Numbered from the stretch's first letter, positions 41,917 through 51,728 are shown. The stretch: 64,000 bases of DNA from Chitinophagaceae bacterium DXS (GCA_030345135.1 CP128386.1:1136521-1200520); one strand, 5' to 3'. Numbers and translations are program-made. Notes: generated from the sequence alone by a model not told the origin.

Positions 41917-42576
41917 ATGGCTTCAGCGGTTCGTTATAGTATTTATGGCAATACATTTCATATTTTGCCGCAACGTGCATTGTTTTGGGAAGAAGAGAAA
42001 GCACTTATAGTCGCGGATCTGCATTTGGGTAAGACCGGGCATTTCCGCAAAGCCGGTATTGCAGTTCCCCAGACAGTGTACAAAAATGATCTTCACCGGT
42101 TATTCAGTCTTGTACAGCAGTATAACGTGGAGAAACTGATTATAGCCGGCGACATGTTTCATAGTGTAGAAAATAAGGAAATTGAACTTTTTATCCGGTG
42201 GCGAAATGATCTTGAGTGGCTCGATGTTTTTTTGATAAAAGGTAACCATGATATTTTACGTGATGACTTTTACAAAAGAGCAAACATCCGGCTTTTCGAT
42301 GAGCAGTTGTTAATAGGTAAGTTTTGTTTTGTGCATGATCAGGAGTCTTGCAATGATGAAACAGAGAATGAGATTTTTTACTTCTGTGGACATATTCATC
42401 CCGGCGTATTAATAACCGGCGGAAGCAGGCAGGCGCTTCGTTTTGCCTGTTATCATTTTACGCGCACTCATGCTATTTTACCCGCTTTCAGTGCTTTCAC
42501 GGGGTTGTATACCATAAAGCCAAAAGCCGGAGAAAAGGTATTTGCAATTGTGGAGAATGAGGTGATGGAGGTGTGA
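41917..42576 (+). CDS. pdeM: Ligase-associated DNA repair endonuclease
   Basis: 219-residue binuclear metallophosphoesterase. All metal motifs are present: VADLHLGKTGHFRKAG (about 31-46, the family hallmark), AGDMFHS, KGNHDIL, and CGHIHPG. Known relatives are Mn-dependent DNA nucleases genetically linked to Lhr-Core helicase, ligase and exonuclease. Here it is on the same strand as the Lhr gene but 5.7 kb away. The promoter element is only 8 nt from the ATG, so the mRNA may be leaderless or nearly so. Confidence 0.9.
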   Translation: MASAVRYSIYGNTFHILPQRALFWEEEKALIVADLHLGKTGHFRKAGIAVPQTVYKNDLHRLFSLVQQYNVEKLIIAGDMFHSVENKEIELFIRWRNDLEWLDVFLIKGNHDILRDDFYKRANIRLFDEQLLIGKFCFVHDQESCNDETENEIFYFCGHIHPGVLITGGSRQALRFACYHFTRTHAILPAFSAFTGLYTIKPKAGEKVFAIVENEVMEV

Positions 42577-42585
42577 GGACTCGAG

Positions 42586-42785
42586 GTGTCAGGTATCAGG
42601 TTTCAGGTGGCAGTCAGCTTTCAGCTATGAGCCATCAGCTTATCTTTCGAATATTGGTGTTTGTTCTACAGAAAGTTATGTCAGCGATAAATAAATCAGA
42701 CATCAAAAAATCACACATCAGACATTTTTTCACATCTAACACCATACATCTAACATCGTACACCGCACACCTAACATCGTACATT
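42586..42785. repeat. Several heptamer arrays between convergent genes
   Basis: CAGGTAT, CAGGTTT, CAGGTGG (42588-42611); AGCTTTC, AGCTATG words (42616-42640); ACATCAA/ACATCAG (42704-42722); CATCTAA, CACCATA, CATCTAA, CATCGTA, CACCGCA, CACCTAA, CATCGTA (42733-42781). Open frames through this stretch are repeat artefacts. Confidence 0.7.
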
Positions 42786-43554
42786 AAACCACCATCACCT
42801 CAACCCCCATATCCTCCAAAGATTTCACTGTCCGTTCACTTACGCCGGAGTCGGTAATAATCCTGTCAACCTGGTCAAAATTGCAAATGCGGCCAAAGCC
42901 ACGTTTACCGAACTTGGATGAGTCTGTAAGAATAATGGTTTCTTCGGCAGCCTGTATCATACTCTGGTTAATATTGGCTTCCATCATATTGCTTGTCGTG
43001 CAGCCATATTGAATATCTATGCCATCCACACCCAGAAATAATTTACTGCAGGCAAATTGTGTAAGCATTTGCTGAGCGAACGGTCCACTGACAGAAGTTG
43101 ATGTTTTTCTGATAATTCCCCCGAGCTGAATCACTTCTATATCCGGTTTTTTAATGAGCGCCATTGCCACATTTATTGCTGACGTTAACACAGTCAATTG
43201 CTCTTTTGCCTCAATGAGCAATGCAAGTTGTAAAACAGAAGTGCCTGATGCAATAATGATGGCATCATTTGGTACGATTAATTCAGCAGCTTTTTGGGCT
43301 ATTCTTATTTTTTGATCGATGTTAATGAGCTCCTTTTCATTGACGTGAATATCCTGGATATATGGATTTTGCTGCGTGATACTGCCATGCGATTTAAAAA
43401 GTAATTTTTTTGTTTCCAACTGTTTTAAATCCTTTCGAATTGTTACCGGCGAAACTTCCAACTCTTCCGAAAGGTCAATGACCCGGATCTCTTTTTCTTT
43501 TGAAAGTTTATCCAGAATATAGGCGTGTCTTTTAGACATGGACAGTTTCATCAT
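42784..43554 (-). CDS. DeoR/GlpR family transcriptional regulator
   Basis: 256 residues. An N-terminal winged HTH (about 6-60, RHAYILDKLSKEKEIRVIDLSEELEVSPVTIRKDLKQLE) is followed by a DeoR sensor domain that resembles sugar phosphate isomerases (IIASGTSVLQLAL, TSAINVAMAL, LFLGVDGID, TDSSKFGKRGF). Divergent to glpD with a 225-bp intergenic region holding direct repeats, so it is probably the glycerol-3-phosphate-responsive repressor of glpDKF; that effector is inferred from position. Confidence 0.88.
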   Translation of the reverse strand: MMKLSMSKRHAYILDKLSKEKEIRVIDLSEELEVSPVTIRKDLKQLETKKLLFKSHGSITQQNPYIQDIHVNEKELINIDQKIRIAQKAAELIVPNDAIIIASGTSVLQLALLIEAKEQLTVLTSAINVAMALIKKPDIEVIQLGGIIRKTSTSVSGPFAQQMLTQFACSKLFLGVDGIDIQYGCTTSNMMEANINQSMIQAAEETIILTDSSKFGKRGFGRICNFDQVDRIITDSGVSERTVKSLEDMGVEVMVV

Positions 43555-43733
43555 CGCTTTCTTTTTAGTAAATCTCTTTCTTTATGTATTCTGGCTGACT
43601 GAGCTATCATCAGCTGTTCATCTCAAAGCAAAATTATTTAAACTCTTTGTTCCGCTATTGTGTTTTATTCTCAAGATAATCCCGTGTTTTTGAAAAACAT
43701 AACAAATATCATCTTTTAGAAATAAATAGTAAT

Positions 43734-43780
43734 TATTTTTGTTTCGAAATGTTTCTAAAGTGTTTCGAATTGTTTCAAAA
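43734..43780 (+). promoter_or_regulatory. glpD promoter -7 element with four GTTTC repeats
   Basis: TATTTTTG (43734-43741) matches TAnnTTTG. GTTTC occurs at 43741, 43751, 43762 and 43772 (spacing 10, 11, 10 bp), the first two with GAAAT/TAAAG and the third with GAAT after it. The repeats start at the last base of the -7 box and run to the ATG, covering the transcription start. This is a good operator layout for the divergent DeoR-type repressor. Confidence 0.6.
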
Positions 43781-45351
43781 TGCAAATTATGAAGAGAAGC
43801 GAAATAATCAACCGGATAGAAAATGATGAGGTTTGGGATTTTATAATTGTTGGCGGAGGCGCAACCGGTCTGGGCACTGCATTGGATGCGGCAAGTCGCG
43901 GATATTCCGCCGTATTATTTGAACAAGCTGACCTGGCGAAAGGCACATCAAGTCGTAGTACGAAACTGGTTCATGGCGGAGTGCGGTATATGGCCCAGGG
44001 GGATATTGGATTGGTGCGTGAAGCCTGTCACGAACGCGGATTGCTATTGAAAAATGCACCTCATCTAACCAAAAATCAATCTTTCGTTATACCCAATTAT
44101 TCATGGTTTGATAATGTTTTATATACGGTCGGTCTGAAATTTTACGATATGCTCGCCGGAAAGCTGAGCCTTGGAAAATCGAAATACATCAACAAACGCA
44201 AGACTATTGAACAACTGCCTACAATTAAGCAGAAAGGTTTAAAAGGTGGTGTGTTATACTACGACGGGCAATTTGATGATGCACGTTTGGCGGTGAATAT
44301 CGCACAAAGTGCTGTTGAACAGGGCGCGGTGATTATGAACTACGCAAAAGTTGTAGGATTAAACAAAGACAATGCCGGCAAAGTGGCCGGGGTTGAAGTT
44401 AAAGATATCGAGACGGGAAGAGTTTTTAAAATTAAAGGACGGTCCGTAATCAATGCTACCGGGGTTTATGTTGATGATCTCCTGATGATGGATAATCCCG
44501 CAGGAAAAAAAATGGTCCGCCCCAGTCAGGGTGTCCATTTGGTTTTTGAAAGATCATTTCTCGACGGAGAAAGTGCATTGATGATCCCGAAAACAGATGA
44601 TGGCCGTGTTTTATTTGCAGTTCCCTGGCATGATAAACTGGTTGTAGGAACAACCGACACGCTCCGTGATCATCCCGAACTTGAGCCACATGCTTTGGAG
44701 CAGGAAATTGAATTTATCCTTCAAACAGCAGGCCGTTACTTAACACGCAAACCTACACGAGCCGATGTGCTTTCTGTGTTTGCCGGATTAAGACCTTTGG
44801 CTGCTCCTCAGGGTGAAGGTAAAAGCACTAAAGAAATATCCCGGAATCATAAAATAATTGTGTCCCGAAGCGGGCTTGTTACCATTACAGGAGGCAAGTG
44901 GACAACATTTCGGCGCATGGCGCAGGATACTGTTGATAAAACGATCGCAACAGCCCGGCTTGAGTTTAAACCGTGTGTAACGCAACATTTCAAAATCCAT
45001 GGCTACGCCGAAAATGTTGACAGATCGGATCACTTGTATGTGTACGGATCAGATATCCCTGATGTAAAAAAGATCATGGAACAAGAGCCTGGGATGAACG
45101 AAAAACTCTCAGCAAAATATGGCTATACAAAAGCTGAAGTAGCCTGGGCTGCACGATATGAATTTGCCCGTAGCGTGGAAGACGTGCTTGCACGCAGATG
45201 CCGCTTGTTGTTTACAGATGCACATGCAGCCATAGAAGCTGCGCCTGCAGTGGCACAAGTGCTTGCAAAAGAACTTGGGCATGATGAAGACTGGGTGCTT
45301 AAACAGATTGCTTCATTCGATCAAATAGCCCGGGGCTATCTGTTAAATTAA
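43780..45351 (+). CDS. glpD: Aerobic glycerol-3-phosphate dehydrogenase
   Basis: FAD enzyme that oxidises glycerol-3-phosphate to DHAP at the inner membrane and passes electrons to quinone. 523 residues with the FAD-binding VGGGATGLGTALDAASRG (about 25-42), STKLVHGGVRYM, TGGKWTTFRRMA and a C-terminal helical domain (VAWAARYEFARSVEDVLARRCRLLF). The first ATG (43780) is used; another is three codons later. First gene of the glpD-glpK-glpF block, followed by glpK after 102 bp. Confidence 0.95.
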   Translation: MQIMKRSEIINRIENDEVWDFIIVGGGATGLGTALDAASRGYSAVLFEQADLAKGTSSRSTKLVHGGVRYMAQGDIGLVREACHERGLLLKNAPHLTKNQSFVIPNYSWFDNVLYTVGLKFYDMLAGKLSLGKSKYINKRKTIEQLPTIKQKGLKGGVLYYDGQFDDARLAVNIAQSAVEQGAVIMNYAKVVGLNKDNAGKVAGVEVKDIETGRVFKIKGRSVINATGVYVDDLLMMDNPAGKKMVRPSQGVHLVFERSFLDGESALMIPKTDDGRVLFAVPWHDKLVVGTTDTLRDHPELEPHALEQEIEFILQTAGRYLTRKPTRADVLSVFAGLRPLAAPQGEGKSTKEISRNHKIIVSRSGLVTITGGKWTTFRRMAQDTVDKTIATARLEFKPCVTQHFKIHGYAENVDRSDHLYVYGSDIPDVKKIMEQEPGMNEKLSAKYGYTKAEVAWAARYEFARSVEDVLARRCRLLFTDAHAAIEAAPAVAQVLAKELGHDEDWVLKQIASFDQIARGYLLN

Positions 45352-45453
45352 AACTTAAGGCTTTCATCGCATGTCTTTATTATCGTCTTATATTTATTGT
45401 TTGCGTGAAGAGATCGCTGCGGTGCGCCATTTTTATAACTATAAAACTTCCAT

Positions 45454-46953
45454 ATGAAAGATGAGAAATTTATCCTGGCGCTTGATCAGGGTACAACGAG
45501 TTCTCGCGCGATAGTTTTTAATCACAAAGGAGAGATCGTTGCACTTTCCCAAAGACCTTTTGAACAGATTTTTCCCAAGCCAGGATGGGTTGAACATGAT
45601 GCAAGTGAAATCTGGTATTCCCAATCTTCTGTTGCTGCCGAAGCCATTGCCCGGGCTAATTTAACCGGTAAAGAAATTGCTGCCATAGGTATAACCAATC
45701 AGCGTGAAACGACTGTTGTGTGGGATAAAGAAACAGGCCTTCCTATTTATAATGCAATCGTGTGGCAGGATAGAAGAACGGCTAAGCATTGTGATGAATT
45801 AAAAGCGCAGGGACTTGATGCGAAGATCCGCGAAAAAACAGGACTGGTGATCGATGCTTATTTTTCTGCTACTAAAGTAAAATGGATACTGGATAATGTG
45901 GATGGTGCACGCGACAGAGCTGAAAGAGGTAAGCTGTGTTTTGGTACTGTTGATAGCTGGCTTACATGGAAATTCTCACGCGGCAAAATGCATATTACCG
46001 ATGTTACAAATGCCAGCCGCACCATGTTATTTAATATTAACACAATGGAGTGGGATAAGGATCTGTTATCCATTTTCAACATTCCTGCCAATATGCTGCC
46101 GGAGGTGAAACAGAGTAGCGAAATATACGGTGAAACTGCTACAACTTTATTTGCTACAAAAATTCCGATTGCAGGCATTGCCGGTGATCAGCAAGCTGCA
46201 TTGTTTGGCCAGATGTGTGTAGAACCTGGTATGGCGAAGAATACATACGGTACAGGATGCTTCCTGTTAATGAATACCGGCGATAAACCAGTTCAATCAA
46301 AAAATAATCTTATTACTACTGTTGCATGGACAATAAATGGTAAGACAACTTATGCTTTGGAGGGAAGTGTGTTTGTCGGCGGAGCGGCTATCCAATGGTT
46401 GCGTGATGGCTTGAAAATCATTGATAACTCTGCAGAAAGTGAAACCATGGCGGAATCAGTTCCTGATAATGGTGGTGTTTATTTTGTTCCGGCTCTTACC
46501 GGGCTTGGTGCGCCTCATTGGGATCAATATGCGCGTGGTGCAATTCTTGGGATCACCCGCGGAACTACTGCAGCCCATATTGCACGTGCAGCGTTGGAAG
46601 GTATAGCTTTCCAGGTGCATGAGCTACTATCAGCGATGGAAGCTGATAGCGGTAAAAAAACAGTCGAGCTGCGTGTTGACGGGGGAGCAGTTGCCAATAA
46701 CAGGCTGATGCAGTTTCAGTCAGACATTTTCTCCAGCAATGTAATCAGGCCAAAAGTGTTGGAGACAACTGCTTTGGGCGCGGCTTATCTTGCAGGTCTT
46801 GCTGTAGGGTATTGGAAAGATATAGATGAGATCAAACATCAATGGGCGGTGGACAGGCAGTTTGAACCTTCTATGAAAAAAGAAGATGTTTGCAGCTTGC
46901 TTCGCTATTGGAAGAAAGCTGTCGAAAGATCCAAAAATTGGGTCGAGGAATAA
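45454..46953 (+). CDS. glpK: Glycerol kinase
   Basis: ATP-dependent phosphorylation of glycerol. 499 residues of the FGGY kinase family with [14 protein letters not shown] (about 9-22), [10 protein letters not shown], the family segment [17 protein letters not shown], and the C-terminal [18 protein letters not shown] nucleotide motif. Length matches E. coli GlpK. It follows glpD and precedes the glycerol channel gene, the usual order for glycerol uptake and catabolism. Confidence 0.96.
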   Translation: MKDEKFILALDQGTTSSRAIVFNHKGEIVALSQRPFEQIFPKPGWVEHDASEIWYSQSSVAAEAIARANLTGKEIAAIGITNQRETTVVWDKETGLPIYNAIVWQDRRTAKHCDELKAQGLDAKIREKTGLVIDAYFSATKVKWILDNVDGARDRAERGKLCFGTVDSWLTWKFSRGKMHITDVTNASRTMLFNINTMEWDKDLLSIFNIPANMLPEVKQSSEIYGETATTLFATKIPIAGIAGDQQAALFGQMCVEPGMAKNTYGTGCFLLMNTGDKPVQSKNNLITTVAWTINGKTTYALEGSVFVGGAAIQWLRDGLKIIDNSAESETMAESVPDNGGVYFVPALTGLGAPHWDQYARGAILGITRGTTAAHIARAALEGIAFQVHELLSAMEADSGKKTVELRVDGGAVANNRLMQFQSDIFSSNVIRPKVLETTALGAAYLAGLAVGYWKDIDEIKHQWAVDRQFEPSMKKEDVCSLLRYWKKAVERSKNWVEE

Positions 46954-47012
46954 CGATATGGAATTGTTTGTCAATAATCAGTTTTCAATTTCTGTTAACC
47001 TGAAACAATAAA

Positions 47013-47045
47013 AGCTGATAGCTCATAGCTGATAGCTGACAGCTT
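47013..47045. repeat. AGCTGAT heptamer array
   Basis: AGCTGAT, AGCTCAT, AGCTGAT, AGCTGAC, AGCTT between glpK and glpF, same family as at 5008-5040. Confidence 0.75.
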
Positions 47046-47061
47046 CATAAAAACAATCAAT

Positions 47062-47775
47062 ATGAACCTCCTTGTTTCTGAATTTATAGGCACCATGGTC
47101 CTGATACTTTTAGGGGATGGTGTAGTAGCCAACGTTGTTCTTAAAGGTACTAAAGGACATAACGGCGGCTGGATCGTTATTACAACCGCATGGGCATTTG
47201 CAGTATTCTGCGGTGTAATTGTTGCGGCGCCAAGTGGCGCTCATTTGAACCCGGCCGTAACCATCGGCCTGGCCGTTGCAGGAAAGTTTGCGTGGGCAAA
47301 TGCACTGCCATTTATCATTGCTCAGATTCTTGGGGCAATGGTTGGTGCATTCCTGGTATGGATAATTTATAGAGATCATTTCGATGCATCTTCTGATGAT
47401 CCGGGAGGACAATTGGCCGTGTTTTCGACAGGTCCTGCCATTCGTAACCCGTTTAGTAATATTGTGAGTGAAATCATTGGCACCTTCGTCCTAATATTTG
47501 TTATCCTCTATTGTGGCGCGGGATCAAATGTGCAGGGGCTTGCGGCTTTAGGGCCTTTGCCTGTCGCAATACTTGTGTTTGCCATAGGTTTATCATTAGG
47601 TGGAACTACTGGCTATGCTATTAATCCTGCCCGTGATTTTGGTCCCCGCGTTATGCATGCCCTGTTGCCGATGAAAGGCAAAGGGAGTAGTGACTGGGGT
47701 TATGCGTGGATACCCATTTTAGGACCAATTACCGGAGCTGCTCTTGCCGCACTGGTATTTGCGTTGCTTCAATAA
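47062..47775 (+). CDS. glpF: Glycerol uptake facilitator (aquaporin family)
   Basis: 237-residue membrane channel with six transmembrane helices and two half-helices carrying the NPA boxes, HLNPAVTIG in the first half and INPARDFGPR in the second. The Asp after the second NPAR marks the glycerol-conducting GlpF branch rather than water-specific aquaporins. Third gene of the glp block; it lets glycerol cross the inner membrane for GlpK. Confidence 0.94.
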   Translation: MNLLVSEFIGTMVLILLGDGVVANVVLKGTKGHNGGWIVITTAWAFAVFCGVIVAAPSGAHLNPAVTIGLAVAGKFAWANALPFIIAQILGAMVGAFLVWIIYRDHFDASSDDPGGQLAVFSTGPAIRNPFSNIVSEIIGTFVLIFVILYCGAGSNVQGLAALGPLPVAILVFAIGLSLGGTTGYAINPARDFGPRVMHALLPMKGKGSSDWGYAWIPILGPITGAALAALVFALLQ

Positions 47776-48114
47776 ATGAGTCTTCATCAATACCGCTCGT
47801 GATTACTGCATCATTTTATTGCGGCGGTATTGATCTCTTTAATCCCTTCTTTTTAAAAAACTACAACCATTTCCTTCTTGCCGAATACATTATTCGTGCA
47901 GAACTCACTCATTTATAATCGAACCTTTTTATTGCTAACCGGTCTTGTCTGGCTGTTTTTGTATTGCCAGGTAAGTAGTTGTCTGTACACCTGTTACGTG
48001 TTTTTTACAAGAACGCGAACTCGTGAATGGCCGGGTCATGCCTTTTAAAAATGGGTTATAATAGAGTGGGTTTAGAATCGGTAAAAGTGCTGGTTGTGGT
48101 TAAAATTTTATATC
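47776..48114. other. Gap between glpF and the beta-barrel gene
   Basis: 339 bp. ATCAATACCGC (47786-47796) and GCGGTATTGAT (47824-47834) form an 11-bp stem with a 27-nt loop shortly after the glpF stop, perhaps ending the glp transcript. The rest shows no repeats or genes. Confidence 0.4.
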
Positions 48115-48882
48115 ATGAGAAAAATACACTTTTTAGCAGGGTGCCTGTTCTGTATGGTGTTGGCAAGCAGGCTGCATGCGCAGACGAATGACGAGAAGGC
48201 CTCTGCATTTAACCCTGTTGATTTTACCATGCAGCTAAAGAATATGCATTTATGGCGTGGCTATGTGGTAAGCAATACTGCCCTGGCAGATGTGGATCTC
48301 GGTGTCAAAACGAAAAACGGTGAATGGAAGGCAGGTGTTTGGGGCGCTGCCGGCTTTACCGGCGTGTATAAAGAGTTCGACTATTACCTGTCTTATACCA
48401 AAAAAGGATTCACTGCCGCATTTTGGGATATTTATAATTTTTCAGAAAATGCTACCTGGAACAATAAGGAAGTATTTAATTACAAAGATGGTCAGTGCGG
48501 CCATATTCTTGATCTCTCCGTGACTTATCAATTGCAGGGAAAGTTTCCCCTAAAAGCAAGCTGGGCAACATTGTTGTATGGACGTGACAAAGATTCAAAG
48601 AATGATAAGAACCGTTACTCGACGTATGTAGAGTTGGGTTATCCTGTTTTAAAAAGTAAAAAGGTAAATCTTGATTTTGGAATCGGCGGTGCATTCGCCT
48701 TAAAACCGGAAACCGGCTGCGACGCGAATTTTTATAGCAGCAAGCCAAATATCGTCAACATAAATTTCACTGCATCCAAAACGGTTGTGTTGGGAACTTA
48801 TGCGCTCCCTGTATCGGCAATGGTAATGTGGAATCCTGAATTGAATCATGCCAACATTCAACTGGCGCTGAATATCTTCTAG
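48115..48882 (+). CDS. Exported outer membrane beta-barrel protein
   Basis: 255 residues from ATG 48115 with a signal peptide (MRKIHFLAGCLFCMVLASRLHAQ); a TTG seven codons upstream is in frame. Alternating amphipathic strands such as FTMQLKNMHLWRGYVVSN, KAGVWGAAGFTGVYKEFDYYLSYT, GFTAAFWDIYNF and YVELGYPVL, and a final LALNIF, point to a small porin or barrel. Placement after glpF could mean it lets glycerol through the outer membrane. That is speculation from position. Confidence 0.6.
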   Translation: MRKIHFLAGCLFCMVLASRLHAQTNDEKASAFNPVDFTMQLKNMHLWRGYVVSNTALADVDLGVKTKNGEWKAGVWGAAGFTGVYKEFDYYLSYTKKGFTAAFWDIYNFSENATWNNKEVFNYKDGQCGHILDLSVTYQLQGKFPLKASWATLLYGRDKDSKNDKNRYSTYVELGYPVLKSKKVNLDFGIGGAFALKPETGCDANFYSSKPNIVNINFTASKTVVLGTYALPVSAMVMWNPELNHANIQLALNIF

Positions 48883-48971
48883 GTAGATTCATTAATAGCC
48901 CGGAGTCTTCTCTGCGAAACCCTGTGTAACTGTATCCCTAAGGGAGCTGCATGCATCTGCACATATCCCTA

Positions 48972-49009
48972 AAAAAGAAAGCAGGAAGTGATTTTCCTGC
49001 TTTCTTTTT
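48972..49009. terminator. Bidirectional terminator
   Basis: AAAAAGAAAGCAGGAA (48972-48987), GTGATT loop, TTCCTGCTTTCTTTTT (48994-49009): 16-bp perfect stem between the convergent barrel and ROK genes. Confidence 0.88.
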
Positions 49010-49032
49010 ATTCCTCATAAATTAAGTTCTCT

Positions 49033-50007
49033 CTATTCCCATGCAAGGGCACTTGCTCCTAAAATGGCTGCGTCTGATTCTTTCAGATGACTTACCAGTA
49101 TCTTCACTTTGTTATGAAATACCTGGATCAGGTTAGCTTCCATATGCTCTCTTGTTGGTTTCAAGATCAGGTCGCCCGCTTTTGTTAAACCGCCAAAAAG
49201 AATGATCGCTTCCGGGCTGCTGAACATAACAAAGTTTGCCAGCGCCATACCTAAGATCTTACCTGTATATTCAAATATTTCTTTTGCTACTTCATCACCC
49301 TGCATTGCTGCATCGTAAACATGCTTTGAATTCAATTCATCTTTTGGCAGGTCTCTCAAAGAGCTTGGTTTGTCTGTATGCTCCATTACTTCAAGCGCTG
49401 TAAGTCTAACGCCGGTAGCTGATGCATAACTTTCCAGAGAGCCTTTTTTGCCGGTTCCTTCATGATAGCGACCGTCCGGAATAGTAATGGTATGTCCCAA
49501 TTCACCCGCAAATCCATCATGCCCGTAGATTAATTGGCCATTGGCTACAATGCCACTTCCTACGCCGGTTCCAAGCGTTATCATAATAAAATCTTTCATG
49601 CCTTTTGCTGCACCATACATCATTTCTCCAATAGCAGCTGCGTTAGCATCATTGGTCAAAACCACAGGAAGCTGAAATTTGTCCTGTATCAATTTTGCCA
49701 AAGGAATAATACCTCTCCATGGAAGATTTGGAGCATATTCTATTGTACCCGTATAAAAATTTCCGTTAGGAGCGCCTACACCAATACCCTTCATACGGCC
49801 AATCCCGCCAGCTTTTTGAATCAGGACACTCAGGCTGTCATACAGTTCATCAATAAAAGTTTCAATCGTCTTGTGCTTTTTTGTGGAGATCTCACTCGAA
49901 AACAAAACATTACCCACTTTATCAACTATGCCGAATTTGGTACCGGTTCCTCCGATGTCAATTCCAATTGCCAATGCTTCGAGGGAGGGTGAGATTGTGC
50001 TGCTCAT
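49033..50007 (-). CDS. ROK family sugar kinase/glucokinase-like protein
   Basis: 324 residues without an HTH, so an enzyme rather than a ROK repressor. ATP motif IGIDIGGTGTKFG (about 14-26), catalytic Asp in LTNDANAAAIGE, GTGVGSGIV and the ELGH segment are present. The zinc-binding Cys cluster typical of ROK (CxCGxxGCxE) is replaced by YHEGTGKKGSLESYAS, keeping the glycines and Glu but no Cys. It is 83 bp downstream of a sugar permease on the same strand and likely phosphorylates the imported sugar. Confidence 0.87.
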   Translation of the reverse strand: MSSTISPSLEALAIGIDIGGTGTKFGIVDKVGNVLFSSEISTKKHKTIETFIDELYDSLSVLIQKAGGIGRMKGIGVGAPNGNFYTGTIEYAPNLPWRGIIPLAKLIQDKFQLPVVLTNDANAAAIGEMMYGAAKGMKDFIMITLGTGVGSGIVANGQLIYGHDGFAGELGHTITIPDGRYHEGTGKKGSLESYASATGVRLTALEVMEHTDKPSSLRDLPKDELNSKHVYDAAMQGDEVAKEIFEYTGKILGMALANFVMFSSPEAIILFGGLTKAGDLILKPTREHMEANLIQVFHNKVKILVSHLKESDAAILGASALAWE

Positions 50008-50090
50008 AATTTGAATTTATATATTAAAATTCTCCCTTCGCTAAATAACGAAGGGAGATAAAAACTATGTTTCCTAAAACAAAGGATTAA

Positions 50091-51728
50091 TTAGTGCCCT
50101 CCGCCGATCTGCTCGTCAAAGTTAAGACCCTGTGCCTTCAGTACAGATCTTAGTTTAACAGCGAGGAATGCAAGGAATGCAAAACCGGCAGCTGCTACCA
50201 GGTAAGACTGGTGCATGTAGTGTGTGCCATCAGGTTTGGTAATATCACCCAATGCACCCTGGAATGGAGGGATAATAGCGCCACCCAAAATCATCATGAT
50301 GAGGAACGCTGAACCCTGGCTGGTATATTTTCCAAGTCCGGCAACGCTTAGAGAGAAGATACATGGCCACATGATAGAGCAACATAAGCCACCTGCTATA
50401 AATGAGTACACCGACACAATACCTCTGGTGAACACACCCGTCAGCATTAATGCAGTTGCTAATAAAGCGAGGGTAAGCAGTGTTTTTACCGGTTTCTCCT
50501 GTCCAAAAAGGAACGCAGCAATGGCAACAGCTATACAAATAGTGTAAGGCAGCAATTCACCGATGGTGTTGCCATACAAATGGTTCACAAATAAAATCAC
50601 GCCGAAGGCTACAAACGGAACAATAACTGTAGCAATCTTCTTGCCCGTCTCAGAAAGGTTGAAAACACCAATAGCACCGGTCCATCTACCAATCATCAGG
50701 CTTCCCCAGTAGAGAGAAACGAACTTGGAGATCTTGCTTTCATCCAATCCTTCGGGTGTAAGATATCCCGGAGTTTTTAACAATGCGCCGAAGTTGTTAT
50801 CAATAGTAACCTCAACACCTACATATACAAATATGCCGATCATACCATAGATAAGCTGAGGATATTTCATCGCTCCCCAACCTTCACTGTTTTTAATGGC
50901 GCGGCTATTTGAATAAAAAAGAATTGACACTACCATGATCAATGTAAGTACCAATAACGGCAATTTCTGAATATTCGTCAACTGGCCTACAATGATAATT
51001 GCAATGATTAAACCAGTCATGGTGATAAGCGATTTTGAAGCCTTATGAGAAGCTTCAAATTTCGAATCATCCTTGCCATCCGGTAATTTAGAAAAGGTGA
51101 AGAACAAGGCTACCGCAGCAAATACCGCAGCAACAATCATGTAAAGTGTGTTAACATTCGTAACCGTAACATTGGTTTGTTCGCCGCCAACTGATCCAAA
51201 CAGGAAGAAGCTCACAATGATTGGTCCTAATGTCGTTCCGAATGAGTTAACGCCGCCGGCAAGGTTAAGCCTGTGCGAACCTGTAGAAGGATCTCCAAGA
51301 GAAATTGCGAAAGGTTGTGCCGCAGTTTGTTGTAGTGAGAATCCAAGTGCCACAATAAAAAACGAAGCAAGAATAAGCGGGAATGAGTTCATGTTCGCAG
51401 AAGGAATAATACCTAATGCACCCACAACTGAAATTGCAAGACCGTAGATGATACCTTTTTTGTAACCGATTTTGTTCAGGATGTCATAACCCAGAGCGCT
51501 GGATATAAGATACAGCGCCAGGGAGCCAATAAAGTAAGCTCCATAAAAAGCAGATCCTATCAATTGAGATTCGAACTGAGTTAACTTAAAATGCGTTTTA
51601 CAAAAGGGGATAAAAATGCTGTTGCTGGCTGCTATGAAGCCCCAGAAGAAGAATACGATCACCAACGTGGCAAGCGCTCCGCTGTTCGTTTTAATTGTTT
51701 TCGGGGTGGTTGTTAATGTTTCACTCAT
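50091..51728 (-). CDS. Sugar MFS transporter, FucP-like (FHS family)
   Basis: 545 residues from the ATG (MSETLTTT); a TTG three codons upstream is also possible. A 12-helix major facilitator with the FHS family start FFFWGFIAASNSIFIPFCKTHFKLTQFESQLIGSAFYGAYF and conserved GYKKGIIYGL. About 100 residues longer than FucP, with an enlarged central region that contains two extra hydrophobic stretches. Probably proton-coupled import of a monosaccharide such as glucose, galactose or fucose. Forms a unit with the ROK kinase. Confidence 0.88.
   Translation of the reverse strand: MSETLTTTPKTIKTNSGALATLVIVFFFWGFIAASNSIFIPFCKTHFKLTQFESQLIGSAFYGAYFIGSLALYLISSALGYDILNKIGYKKGIIYGLAISVVGALGIIPSANMNSFPLILASFFIVALGFSLQQTAAQPFAISLGDPSTGSHRLNLAGGVNSFGTTLGPIIVSFFLFGSVGGEQTNVTVTNVNTLYMIVAAVFAAVALFFTFSKLPDGKDDSKFEASHKASKSLITMTGLIIAIIIVGQLTNIQKLPLLVLTLIMVVSILFYSNSRAIKNSEGWGAMKYPQLIYGMIGIFVYVGVEVTIDNNFGALLKTPGYLTPEGLDESKISKFVSLYWGSLMIGRWTGAIGVFNLSETGKKIATVIVPFVAFGVILFVNHLYGNTIGELLPYTICIAVAIAAFLFGQEKPVKTLLTLALLATALMLTGVFTRGIVSVYSFIAGGLCCSIMWPCIFSLSVAGLGKYTSQGSAFLIMMILGGAIIPPFQGALGDITKPDGTHYMHQSYLVAAAGFAFLAFLAVKLRSVLKAQGLNFDEQIGGGH

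Noticed and set aside
42573..42857. 94-residue plus-strand frame after pdeM
   Set aside because: It consists of heptamer arrays and then overlaps the end of the DeoR gene on the other strand. The Ser/Thr/His-rich peptide reflects the repeats.
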